Positions 8,139 through 15,031 of a stretch of 18,888 bases of DNA are shown here, piece after piece (the first letter of the stretch is position 1; the number at the start of each line of letters is the position of its first letter). The stretch lies in assembly GCA_017442445.1 (NCBI GenBank), contig JAFRZS010000285.1, positions 1-18,888 of the forward strand. The letters run 5' to 3'. Position numbers and translations under genes: made by a program. Source of the stretch: Clostridia bacterium. Lineage in GTDB: Bacteria; Bacillota; Clostridia; Oscillospirales; Acutalibacteraceae. The notes beneath the pieces were generated by a model, which did no database searches, had not been told where the DNA came from, and saw nothing but the letters and a program-made list of their open reading frames with translations.

Positions 8139-8177
8139 AATTATATTTTGATATCATGATATCAAAATATAATTGCG
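8136..8177. repeat. Perfect 42-bp palindrome
   Basis: Two 21-base arms starting CGCAATTATATTTTG are exact reverse complements with no loop, centred between 8156 and 8157. The element is AT-rich, closed by CGC/GCG ends, and sits downstream of the S1 gene. As RNA it would make a very stable hairpin, and as DNA a cruciform. It might serve as the S1 transcript end, but only GATTTT follows it, so a standard intrinsic terminator is not clear. Confidence 0.9.
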
Positions 8178-8207
8178 GATTTTAAATATATCAAACCAAT
8201 AAAAGTC

Positions 8208-8236
8208 TTGTAAAATTTCATATTATCTGATATAAT
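8208..8236 (+). promoter_or_regulatory. Strong sigma-A-type promoter for the small RNA
   Basis: TTGTAA at 8208-8213 and TATAAT at 8231-8236 are separated by exactly 17 bases. The expected start, about 7 bases downstream (around 8241-8244), falls at the first base of the 5' arm of a long inverted repeat. This is the arrangement expected of a structured RNA gene rather than an mRNA, and no ribosome binding site or convincing reading frame follows. Confidence 0.75.
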
Positions 8237-8240
8237 AAGT

Positions 8241-8393
8241 TTGCGACACAAATTTAATAATTACTTACATAAGGTTGTATTTTTAATTGGTAAAAATACA
8301 GGCTTTTTCGCAGCTTTGTGTAAGTGTAGAAAATTTGTGTCGCAACAAATAAGCCTCGTATTTTTCATGCGTGGCTTCGGTCACGCATTTTTT
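8241..8393 (+). ncRNA. Candidate structured small RNA, unrecognised
   Basis: Directly after the promoter, the 15-base arm at 8241-8255 (TTGCGACACAAATTT) pairs perfectly with 8331-8345. Inside, 8262-8275 pairs with 8313-8326 with several G-U pairs, and a terminal hairpin of 9 bp (8276-8284 with 8292-8300) closes on a 7-base loop. Together these make one long interrupted hairpin of about 105 nt. It is followed by a short linker and an intrinsic terminator at 8367-8393, giving an RNA of about 150 nt. AGGCTT at 8300-8305 can also pair with AAGCCT at 8351-8356, which would form a pseudoknot. I do not recognise a known RNA family. A 6S-like regulator or a cis-acting leader are alternatives. Confidence 0.6.
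8367..8393 (+). terminator. Intrinsic terminator with UUCG tetraloop
   Basis: ATGCGTGGC (8367-8375) pairs with GTCACGCAT (8380-8388) around TTCG, a C(UUCG)G tetraloop. The helix is 9 bp including one G-U pair, followed by a run of six T (8388-8393). It is a textbook end for the small RNA starting near 8241. Confidence 0.8.
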
Positions 8394-8435
8394 AATTCAG
8401 GACGCGTAGCTCCTTGTTGTTGCGACACGATAAAG

Positions 8436-8473
8436 AAACTGCTGAGGGAAATTCTCTCAGCAGTTTTGATTTT
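8436..8473 (+). terminator. Second intrinsic terminator, before the ABC operon
   Basis: AAACTGCTGA (8436-8445) pairs perfectly with TCAGCAGTTT (8457-8466) and the helix extends inward by about four pairs. TTTT, GA and TTTT follow. It separates the small-RNA region from the promoter of the ABC exporter genes, so those genes do not depend on read-through. From 8474 to 8540 I see nothing else. Confidence 0.8.
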
Positions 8474-8540
8474 GAGGGGTGGGTGGAAGCTTCTTACATC
8501 TTTGCTCTTGTCTTTTATCTCAGTGTCAGATGTTTGGTAC

Positions 8541-8570
8541 TTGCTTTTTTGCTGTGTTTTGGTGTATAAT
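8541..8570 (+). promoter_or_regulatory. Probable promoter of the ABC exporter operon
   Basis: TTGCTT at 8541-8546 and TATAAT at 8565-8570 are 18 bases apart, 34 bases before the ATPase ATG. An AAGGAG ribosome binding site is at 8593-8598. The short leader leaves little room for a riboswitch between this promoter and the gene. Confidence 0.65.
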
Positions 8571-8604
8571 TGAATCTGAATAAATTACAAAGAAGGAGAA
8601 AACT

Positions 8605-9276
8605 ATGAGTTTATTGGAATTAAAGAATATTTCTCTGAAATATAAAAATAAAAAATCTGAAACAGTCATTCTTGACGAGTTTGATTTTTCTCTTGATGCA
8701 GGTCAGTTCTGCGTTCTTCTCGGTGAAGGAAGTTCAGGTAAAACTTCATTTTTAAATCTTATCTGCGGTATAAATAAAGCTGACGGCGGCGAGATAATTT
8801 TTGAGGAAAAAGATATAACAAATCTCAAAAAATCTGCCCTTGCAAAATTTTTAAGAGGTAAACTCTCTTTTGTCAGACATGGCGGAAATCTTTTCAACGA
8901 GCTTACCGTTCAGGAAAACTATACTCTCTATACGCGTTATTCGGAATCTGCACTCAATCTTAAAAATACTCTCAAGGTTGTAGGTCTTGCAGATAAAGAA
9001 GAGTCATATCCTTCCGAGCTTTCGTATTCCGAAAGACTGAAGCTTTCAGTTGCTCTTGCAATCGCATCAAAGCCTTCACTTATTTTATGCGATGACCCGA
9101 TTGCAGGTCTTGATGATAAAGATGCTCAGCTTGTGATCAGACTTTTGGTTCAGGCTTCTCACGAAATGGGTGTTTCCGTTATTTTCGCAACAAACAATTC
9201 TTCTATAGCGACAGTTGCCGATACAACAATAACTGTCAGAAAAGTTGAGATAAAGGAATCTGAAACTGATGAATAA
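8605..9276 (+). CDS. ABC transporter ATP-binding protein with degenerate catalytic motifs
   Basis: Nucleotide-binding subunit of a MacB/LolD/FtsX-type ABC system, 223 residues, cytoplasmic. Walker A is intact (GEGSSGKTS, 40-48) and Tyr13 can serve as the A-loop aromatic. Four other positions depart from consensus. The Q-loop Gln is replaced by His92 (LSFVRHGGNLF). The LSGGQ signature reads LSYSE (139-143). The Walker B catalytic Glu is Asp164 (LILCDDP). The switch His is Asn197 (IFATNN). The D-loop GLD (168-170) is kept. The frame is intact and the gene has a good ribosome binding site and promoter. It overlaps the permease gene by 8 bases, so it is clearly its partner. ATP binding looks possible; hydrolysis may be weak or absent. 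Confidence 0.9.
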   Translation: MSLLELKNISLKYKNKKSETVILDEFDFSLDAGQFCVLLGEGSSGKTSFLNLICGINKADGGEIIFEEKDITNLKKSALAKFLRGKLSFVRHGGNLFNELTVQENYTLYTRYSESALNLKNTLKVVGLADKEESYPSELSYSERLKLSVALAIASKPSLILCDDPIAGLDDKDAQLVIRLLVQASHEMGVSVIFATNNSSIATVADTTITVRKVEIKESETDE

Positions 9277-12268
9277 AATTTTCTTCAAAAATCTACACAA
9301 AAAGCTTTATTGTTTTATAGCTTTGTTTCTTGTAGCGGCTCTGGGCTCAGGACTTTTCCTGTCACTGTCAAGCTTACCCGATGCAGTTGAAACTTCACTT
9401 TATAAATATCTGTCAGGTTCTAATCTTATGGATGTAAAAATAACTTCTACCATAGGATTTTCAACCGCAGATGCAAACACCGTTGAACAAATGTCTTCGG
9501 TGGAATCCGTTATGGCTGTTTCAACGGTCAACGCATTCTTTTCCGTAGGCGATAAGTTTGTTCAGTCCGAAAACGGCACAAAAGCTACGGCGAAAGTTTC
9601 ATCAATGAACATCGCTTTGGCACAGAGTAACGACAAAGGAAACATCAACCGTCTTACAATCAAAGAAGGACGTTTCCCCGAAAGAGAATATGAATGTCTC
9701 ATTGATGCCGATGCGTGTAAATTGAACGGTATCAATATCGGCTCAACCATTACACTCTCTGGTGACGGTGCGGACATTTTTTCTTCGCTCACCCGTGATC
9801 AGTTTTTAGTTGTCGGTACTGTTGATGTACCCACATATCTTACCAAAAATCTCGGCTCGGAAAATGTCGGCAGCGGTAAGCTTGATGCTTTAGTTTATAT
9901 TGACGAAGATGTTTTTTCAACAGATAACTTTACAGAGCTTTATGTCCGTCTGCGCAATCTTCAGGACTACAACTATTCCGGCAGTGAATATTTCAAAAAA
10001 ATCCAGAGCTTTTCTCAGGAGGTTTTGTCACTCGGTGCAGAACGCCTTGAAGCAAGAGCAGAGCTTGTTGCAGCTATTGCAAAAGAGCAAATCGAAAAGG
10101 ACAGAACAGAGCTTGAAGCTTTCACAAAATCTTTTGAAAAAGAACTTGCTGCTTCAAAGAAAAAGCTTGATGAAATTTTAAAATATGCCGTTGACGGCAA
10201 TAAAATTCTGACAGATAAGGAAGCTGAAATTGACGGCACTCTTAATGAAAATCAGAAAAAATTACTTGAACAAAAATCTGATTTCTTAAAGGTTTCCGAT
10301 AAATATTTTGCTGACCTTGCGCGTTATAATCAGGACAGAGAAAATTTATCAATCGACATCAGCTCATACGCCAACAACTTTGCGGCTGCTAACGAAAATA
10401 TTGCCGCGCAGTATGAAAAGGTTGAAACAGCCAAAGCACAGCTTGAAGCAATTGAAGCAAGAATAGTTCTCAATCAGAAGGTAATTGCAAGTTATACAGA
10501 TCCTTCAGAATTGCCTGATTTTGAAGCATTACTTGCTAATACGCAAGTAAAAGAAGAGAGAGATTTCATCAAAAAAATGCAGAGATACGCAAGAGATACC
10601 TCTGAAGAAAAACAAGCTGCAAAGCTCAGCCTTTCCGAACAGCAGATGAAATATGCAGTTAAAAAAGTTGAATTTGATGATGCCACTGCTCTTTATAATC
10701 AGTTCAAAAAAATTCTTGATAACTATGATGCCGACACAGCTACTCTTGTCAGGACAGAAAACGAGCTTGTTGAACGCAAGAAAAAGCTTGACGAAAGAGC
10801 TAAAGAAATTGAAGAAGGAAACCAGGATATTCTGTCCGGTGAAAATGCAATTTCAAATGAAACTTTAAGATTAAAAGTTGAACTCGCAGAGCTTAGAATT
10901 AAAGTTGAAGATGCAAAGAAAAATAAAGAAGTTTATGAAAAAGAATACAACGAATTAAAAACTCAGGGTGAAGAAAAAATTGAAAATCTTAACCGTTCAC
11001 TTGAAACAAACGAGATTCTTGTAAACAATGCCGATGTTGCTACATGGTCTGTATCAGATGTCCGTTCAATCAGAGGTTACGATGTTCTTGACTCAACTGT
11101 TTCTACTGTTTCGGGAGTATCACTTGCTCTTGCAATAATTGCAGCTGTTCTCCTTGCAGGTATCTGTATTCTTACAATGCTTAAGTTGGTTAATGCTGAA
11201 AACTATGACTTTGAAAAGCTTCTCACCTTCGGACTTACAAAGGCATCTGTTGTAAAATCCTATATGATTTTATTTATTCCGATTTATATTTTTGCAACAC
11301 TCTGCGGTGTGGTTTTCACAACTTACATCACACCGTTGCTTGTAAAATCGGTACTTGATATCCAATTTGCAATTCCGACAATTGAAATGCCCGTTCCTAT
11401 TCTGAACATGGTAATTATTGCGGTTGTTCTTGTAATTCCGGTTCCTGTTTTGTTTGCAATAATTTTTACAAAAACAAACTTTGCGCCCAAGAAAAACAGA
11501 AAAAAATTCAACCTTGCAACCTCTCTTATTGCAACCGGATTGAGCTTGATTCTCGTTCTCACATCAGGCGGATTTTTACTCGGTAATTTCATTTCCGCAA
11601 AAGCAGGTCTTGCAAAAGGTCAGGGAATAGTTTACGATGCGCTCGCTGATTTTTCATTCCCGACAGAGAGCTCCGACAAAGCAATCTTTGCAAACTCTCC
11701 TGTAAAAGAATCACTCTTTGCGCAGAAGGTCACCGTAACAGGCACAGTAAATTATGATTTATTTGTAATTGAAAATCCGAAAGATTTTAACAAATTTATT
11801 TCATCAGATGCTTTGAAAAATGACGGTGTAATAATCTCCGAAAAACTTTCCGAAAAGCTTTCAAAGAAAAAAGGCGATACACTTGAAACAAAGCTTCCCG
11901 ACGGCACGACGGGTAAAATAAAAATTTCAAGCATCTCCGATAATTCCACGCAGTCTGTTATGTATATCTCAAAAGAAAATTTTGAAAAAACTTTCAAACA
12001 GACAGCCGTTTATAACTGTGCTTTCCTCAATTTCGCAAAATCAAAATTGAGTGTAACAAAAATCGGTGAGGAGATAATGAAAAATGCCGTTGTCAGCAAG
12101 ATTACATCAACCGAAACAATTGATGCAGAGCTTTCACTTAACAACAGCATTTCAAATATTATTTTAATTTCAGTATGTGCCATCGGCACAGTATGGTCCG
12201 CACTCTGCTTCGTTTCTTTGTTCACAGCAGATATCAGACGGAAAAAATTTACCATTGATACCTTGTGA
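9269..12268 (+). CDS. FtsX/MacB-type ABC permease with coiled-coil insertion, C-terminus apparently truncated
   Basis: Membrane subunit paired with the preceding ATPase, 999 residues. TM1 is at about 10-32, followed by a MacB-like extracytoplasmic domain (about 35-245). A very long Lys/Glu/Ala-rich coiled coil (about 250-585) comes next, then the first FtsX domain with membrane spans at about 618-640, 664-688 and 706-734. A further span at about 747-774 leads to a second extracytoplasmic domain (about 775-955) and a last span at about 962-985. The protein stops at RRKKFTIDTL, just where an FtsX domain normally continues with a loop and two more spans. This suggests loss of about 80-90 residues. 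The end lies inside the convergent trmL gene (20-base overlap). The coiled coil may bridge the thick Gram-positive wall; the substrate is unknown. Confidence 0.88.
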   Translation: MNKIFFKNLHKKLYCFIALFLVAALGSGLFLSLSSLPDAVETSLYKYLSGSNLMDVKITSTIGFSTADANTVEQMSSVESVMAVSTVNAFFSVGDKFVQSENGTKATAKVSSMNIALAQSNDKGNINRLTIKEGRFPEREYECLIDADACKLNGINIGSTITLSGDGADIFSSLTRDQFLVVGTVDVPTYLTKNLGSENVGSGKLDALVYIDEDVFSTDNFTELYVRLRNLQDYNYSGSEYFKKIQSFSQEVLSLGAERLEARAELVAAIAKEQIEKDRTELEAFTKSFEKELAASKKKLDEILKYAVDGNKILTDKEAEIDGTLNENQKKLLEQKSDFLKVSDKYFADLARYNQDRENLSIDISSYANNFAAANENIAAQYEKVETAKAQLEAIEARIVLNQKVIASYTDPSELPDFEALLANTQVKEERDFIKKMQRYARDTSEEKQAAKLSLSEQQMKYAVKKVEFDDATALYNQFKKILDNYDADTATLVRTENELVERKKKLDERAKEIEEGNQDILSGENAISNETLRLKVELAELRIKVEDAKKNKEVYEKEYNELKTQGEEKIENLNRSLETNEILVNNADVATWSVSDVRSIRGYDVLDSTVSTVSGVSLALAIIAAVLLAGICILTMLKLVNAENYDFEKLLTFGLTKASVVKSYMILFIPIYIFATLCGVVFTTYITPLLVKSVLDIQFAIPTIEMPVPILNMVIIAVVLVIPVPVLFAIIFTKTNFAPKKNRKKFNLATSLIATGLSLILVLTSGGFLLGNFISAKAGLAKGQGIVYDALADFSFPTESSDKAIFANSPVKESLFAQKVTVTGTVNYDLFVIENPKDFNKFISSDALKNDGVIISEKLSEKLSKKKGDTLETKLPDGTTGKIKISSISDNSTQSVMYISKENFEKTFKQTAVYNCAFLNFAKSKLSVTKIGEEIMKNAVVSKITSTETIDAELSLNNSISNIILISVCAIGTVWSALCFVSLFTADIRRKKFTIDTL

Positions 12269-12758
12269 GCTCACCGCTGCATTTAAGTGTCGGGAAGCTC
12301 CACTGACGCAAGACCTCATAAACTCCGACAGCAACACTGTTTGAGAGATTAAGACTTCTTGCATCGTCAATCATCGGTATTCGTACACATCGGTCGGGAT
12401 TTGCATGGAGTAACTCTTCAGGCAATCCCGCCGTTTCTTTTCCGAAAAATAAATAAGAAGCATCGGGATATTCTATGTCCGAATAAATATGCTGCGCTTT
12501 TGTGGAAAAATAAAAGCATGCGGCATTTTTATTTTTTTCAAAAAAATCTTCAAGATTTTTATAATAAGTTATATCCAGCAAATACCAGTAATCAAGTCCC
12601 GCGCGTTTGAGTTTTTTATCGTCAATTTTAAAACCCATCGGTTCAATGATATGAAGACGTGCGCCTGTTGCGGCACAGGTTCTTGCAATATTTCCTGTGT
12701 TCTGCGGAATTTCAGGCTCCACAAGAACTATGTTAAGAGTGCGTTCATTTTTTTCCAT
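12249..12758 (-). CDS. trmL: tRNA (cytidine/uridine-34 2'-O)-methyltransferase
   Basis: SPOUT-class methyltransferase that 2'-O-methylates the wobble base of tRNA-Leu isoacceptors using S-adenosylmethionine. The 169-residue length is normal for TrmL (YibK/CspR). All three knot motifs are visible: NIVLVEPEIPQNTGNIARTCAATGA (from residue 9, with NTGNIAR at 20-26), FGKETAGLPEE, and IPMIDDARSLNLSNSVAVGVYE. The family marker LKRAGLDYW is also present. GGAGG lies 7 nt upstream of the ATG. The reading frame ends in GELTRYQW, which looks like a natural TrmL C-terminus, so trmL appears complete while the convergent permease running into it does not. Confidence 0.95.
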   Translation of the reverse strand: MEKNERTLNIVLVEPEIPQNTGNIARTCAATGARLHIIEPMGFKIDDKKLKRAGLDYWYLLDITYYKNLEDFFEKNKNAACFYFSTKAQHIYSDIEYPDASYLFFGKETAGLPEELLHANPDRCVRIPMIDDARSLNLSNSVAVGVYEVLRQWSFPTLKCSGELTRYQW

Positions 12759-12890
12759 AATATTCCTCCGGAAAACTAATCTTAATGAAGTTATTTTACC
12801 ATCTTTTTTGCATTTCGTCTATGATTTTTGAAAATATCACAGGGCAAAATAAATTTAAGCCAACGGCTAAAATTCAGAGGAGGTAAAATG

Positions 12891-13052
12891 ATGAAAAAAA
12901 GTACAACAAAAAATGTTATCAAGGGTATCGGCATCGGCATGATGGTAACAGGCGGTGCAGCTATTATCGGAAGCATGATGCCTCAGAAGAAAAATACAGC
13001 TAAGCAGTATATCGAAACTATGCTTTCAGGAATGAATTCACTTTTAAAGTAA
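12891..13052 (+). CDS. Small single-span membrane protein, unknown function
   Basis: A 53-residue protein with a basic start (MKKSTTKNVIKG), one glycine-rich hydrophobic segment (about 9-30) and a basic, polar tail (PQKKNTAKQYIETMLSGMNSLLK). I do not recognise a named family. GGAGG at 12879-12883 is 7 nt from the ATG at 12891 and 4 nt from the ATG at 12888, so the second ATG is preferred. The frame is open further upstream to 12828, but without a better start signal. Its stop is 1 base before the start of the pdaA-like gene, which has no clear ribosome binding site of its own. Translation of the deacetylase therefore probably depends on this small gene. Confidence 0.7.
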   Translation: MKKSTTKNVIKGIGIGMMVTGGAAIIGSMMPQKKNTAKQYIETMLSGMNSLLK

Positions 13053-13053
13053 T

Positions 13054-13926
13054 ATGAAAAAAATTATTTTTCTTGCTCTTGCCCTTATTTTCGTATCAGG
13101 CTGTATGAACACTCCCGATACGGAAAATGTAACAGATGTAAAAAACACAACTACGGTTCAATACAACACTTTCACAGGCAGAAAACCGCTTGAAAAAATT
13201 TCATACAAAGCATCAGACCCCGACAACAAAAATGGTCTGTCAACTGCAAAAAAAGAACACAGCTACGGAGTAGCTGAAGGCGGAGAGCCTCACAGTATTT
13301 CTATTGAAAATCAAAAATATTTTGACTCCGTTTCCTACAATGCAATCGCCTATGACAACAAGACGAAAGATAAAAATCTGTATCTGACTTTTGACTGCGG
13401 TTGGGAAAACGGTTGCACGGCAAAAATTCTTGATATCCTGAAAAAAGAAAATGTAAAGGCTGTTTTTTTCTGCACACTCAATCAGATTAAAACTCAACCC
13501 GAGCTGATTGCAAGAATGATTAACGAGGGTCACACCGTCGGAAACCACTCGGCAAGTCATTCAGATTTTTCAGAAATCAGCAGACAGCAAATGGCTGATG
13601 AAATTGCTGAATGTGAAAACTATCTGAGAGAAAAATTCGGTTACACTTCAAAGCTTTTCCGCTTTCCCGAAGGTAATTACTCGGAGTCTGCTCTTGAGCT
13701 TGTATCGTCACTCGGATATAAAAGTGTTTTCTGGTCGCTGTCTTATGCCGACTGGGATGTGAAAAATCAGAAGGGTAAAGATTATGCTTTTGAAAAAGTC
13801 ACATCAAGACTTCATCCGGGTGCAATAATCCTGCTCCACAGTGTATCTCAGGACAACTGCGACGCGATGGAAGATATAATAAAATACGCAAAAGAACAGA
13901 AATATATTTTTAAAGAACTGAAGTAA
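13054..13926 (+). CDS. pdaA: PdaA-type polysaccharide deacetylase lipoprotein
   Basis: Carbohydrate esterase family 4 (NodB fold) enzyme, closest in motif pattern to PdaA, which deacetylates muramic acid on the route to muramic delta-lactam of spore cortex. It is 290 residues long. The signal peptide ends in a lipobox VSGC with Cys17, so it is a membrane-anchored lipoprotein, unlike the usual PdaA. A low-complexity linker (about 18-105) precedes the NodB domain. Motif 1 is TFDCG (112-116) with Cys115 where most family members have Asp. Zinc ligands H165 and H169 lie in GHTVGNHSASH. Motif 3 is RFPEG (203-207). LLHSVSQDN (260-268) is a PdaA-like ending. The family is firm; the exact substrate is inferred. 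Confidence 0.88.
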   Translation: MKKIIFLALALIFVSGCMNTPDTENVTDVKNTTTVQYNTFTGRKPLEKISYKASDPDNKNGLSTAKKEHSYGVAEGGEPHSISIENQKYFDSVSYNAIAYDNKTKDKNLYLTFDCGWENGCTAKILDILKKENVKAVFFCTLNQIKTQPELIARMINEGHTVGNHSASHSDFSEISRQQMADEIAECENYLREKFGYTSKLFRFPEGNYSESALELVSSLGYKSVFWSLSYADWDVKNQKGKDYAFEKVTSRLHPGAIILLHSVSQDNCDAMEDIIKYAKEQKYIFKELK

Positions 13927-13941
13927 CATTTTTAAGTTCAA

Positions 13942-13971
13942 ACAAGGCTGTAATAATTTTTACAGCCTTGT
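13942..13971. repeat. 12-bp perfect inverted repeat after pdaA
   Basis: ACAAGGCTGTAA (13942-13953) and TTACAGCCTTGT (13960-13971) form a 12-bp stem with a 6-base loop. No T-tract follows on either strand. It may still limit read-through or protect the mRNA 3' end. Confidence 0.7.
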
Positions 13972-14006
13972 CTGAGCTCACGATTTACACGCTGAACTTT
14001 TTATTC

Positions 14007-14035
14007 TTGCAATTTAAAATCCGTTAGTGTATAAT
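14007..14035 (+). promoter_or_regulatory. Promoter of the PrsA/SurA-like lipoprotein gene
   Basis: TTGCAA at 14007-14012 and TATAAT at 14030-14035 with a 17-base spacer, near the sigma-A consensus. A GGGGGTG ribosome binding site follows at about 14046-14052, just before the ATG at 14058. Confidence 0.75.
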
Positions 14036-14057
14036 TACTGTATCCGGGGGTGAGAAA

Positions 14058-15029
14058 ATGAAAAAGCTTACAGCGTTATTTATTGCTTTGATACTTTTGT
14101 TTTCTCTCTCATCGTGTTTTTCACAGCGTAAGGTTATCTCTGTCGGTAATGCGGAAATTTCCGAAGAACTTTTTACATATTTTCTTACTCAGGCAAAAGC
14201 AGAAAACCCGTCACTTACGACAAACGAAAAGCTTCGCGAAGCAGGATATAAAAAAGCAACAGAATATGTAACAGTCAACACAAAATTCATGCAATCAAAG
14301 CTTTCTCTTTCCGTTCTGCAAAAAGAAGCTATTGCTTCCGATGTTGAAAATCTCTGGCATACTTTTAACGAATATTATAAATCTCTCGGCATTTCAAGAA
14401 CTACTCTCACAAAAGTCAGAACCTCCGAAGAGTATCGCAACACTCTTTTAACTTCTCTCTATGCCGAGGGCGGAAAAGAAGAAATACCGCAGAAAAAAAT
14501 TAAAGAATATTTTTATTCCGAGTATATCGCATTTCAGGCGATTACCGGTTATCTCACTCAGACCGATGAAAACGGAAATCTTGTAAAGCTTGATGAAAAT
14601 GAAATCAAGAAACTGAAGAACGAATTTTCGCAGATGGCTAAACAAATTGCCGACGGTCTTGATATCAACTATGTAAAAGAATCATATTTAAAAGCACATG
14701 GCTATGAGCCGTCCGAAGCAGAAATAACCGTGTATAAAAAAGGCGGTGCATTCTTCCCGAAAAATTTCTTTGACTCCGCTTCAAAGCTTAAATACAATAA
14801 ACCCGGTGTAATTTCCTCAGACTCATATATTTTTCTCGTTGTTTTAAAGGATATGTCCAAAGATGAGGAAAGCTATTACAACAAATACAAAGACATTTGT
14901 CTTAAGGAACTCGCAAACGAGAACTTTAACAAAAAAGTTTCTTCCTGGACAAAAGACTTTGAAATAAAAACATCTGATAATCTTGCTGACAAATGTTGCA
15001 AAATTATCTTAAATACCGAAAGGAAATAA
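14058..15029 (+). CDS. PrsA/SurA-like lipoprotein (putative foldase)
   Basis: A 323-residue lipoprotein: signal peptide with lipobox LSSC (Cys20), then a SurA_N/PrsA-like helical region (about 28-150, beginning with KVISVGNAEISEELFTYFL). A central region follows (about 155-285) at the place of the parvulin peptidyl-prolyl isomerase domain, with YIAFQAITGYLTQTDENGN and a GAFFPKNFFDSASKLKYNKPGVISSDS stretch resembling the PPIC pattern. It is divergent, so isomerase activity is uncertain. PrsA-type proteins assist folding of exported proteins at the membrane-wall interface. It shares its promoter with the following membrane-protein gene (2 bases apart). A general SurA-N lipoprotein without isomerase activity is the main alternative. 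Confidence 0.7.
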   Translation: MKKLTALFIALILLFSLSSCFSQRKVISVGNAEISEELFTYFLTQAKAENPSLTTNEKLREAGYKKATEYVTVNTKFMQSKLSLSVLQKEAIASDVENLWHTFNEYYKSLGISRTTLTKVRTSEEYRNTLLTSLYAEGGKEEIPQKKIKEYFYSEYIAFQAITGYLTQTDENGNLVKLDENEIKKLKNEFSQMAKQIADGLDINYVKESYLKAHGYEPSEAEITVYKKGGAFFPKNFFDSASKLKYNKPGVISSDSYIFLVVLKDMSKDEESYYNKYKDICLKELANENFNKKVSSWTKDFEIKTSDNLADKCCKIILNTERK

Positions 15030-15031
15030 TT

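Noticed and set aside
8241..8393. 6S RNA as the identity of the small RNA
   Set aside because: The long interrupted hairpin is reminiscent, but the hairpin is only about 105 nt and I cannot identify a clear promoter-like central bubble or conserved 6S sequence.
8241..8429. TTGCGACAC direct repeats as target-site duplications of a mobile element
   Set aside because: There are no terminal inverted repeats at the inner edges and no transposase. The same sequence also participates in RNA pairing, which explains it better.
8241..8573. Open frame of 110 codons starting at TTG
   Set aside because: It has no ribosome binding site, starts at the predicted RNA start, runs through two terminators and has no recognisable protein features. 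The structured-RNA reading fits better.
12828..12890. Upstream start for the small membrane protein
   Set aside because: It would place the strong GGAGG site inside the coding region, and the extra residues are not membrane-protein-like.
13942..13971. Canonical intrinsic terminator after pdaA
   Set aside because: The stem is good, but no T-tract follows on either strand, so I list it only as an inverted repeat.
14993..15031. Upstream start for the YjdF-like protein
   Set aside because: It lies inside the preceding gene without a ribosome binding site, while the ATG at 15032 has AAAGGA at the right distance.
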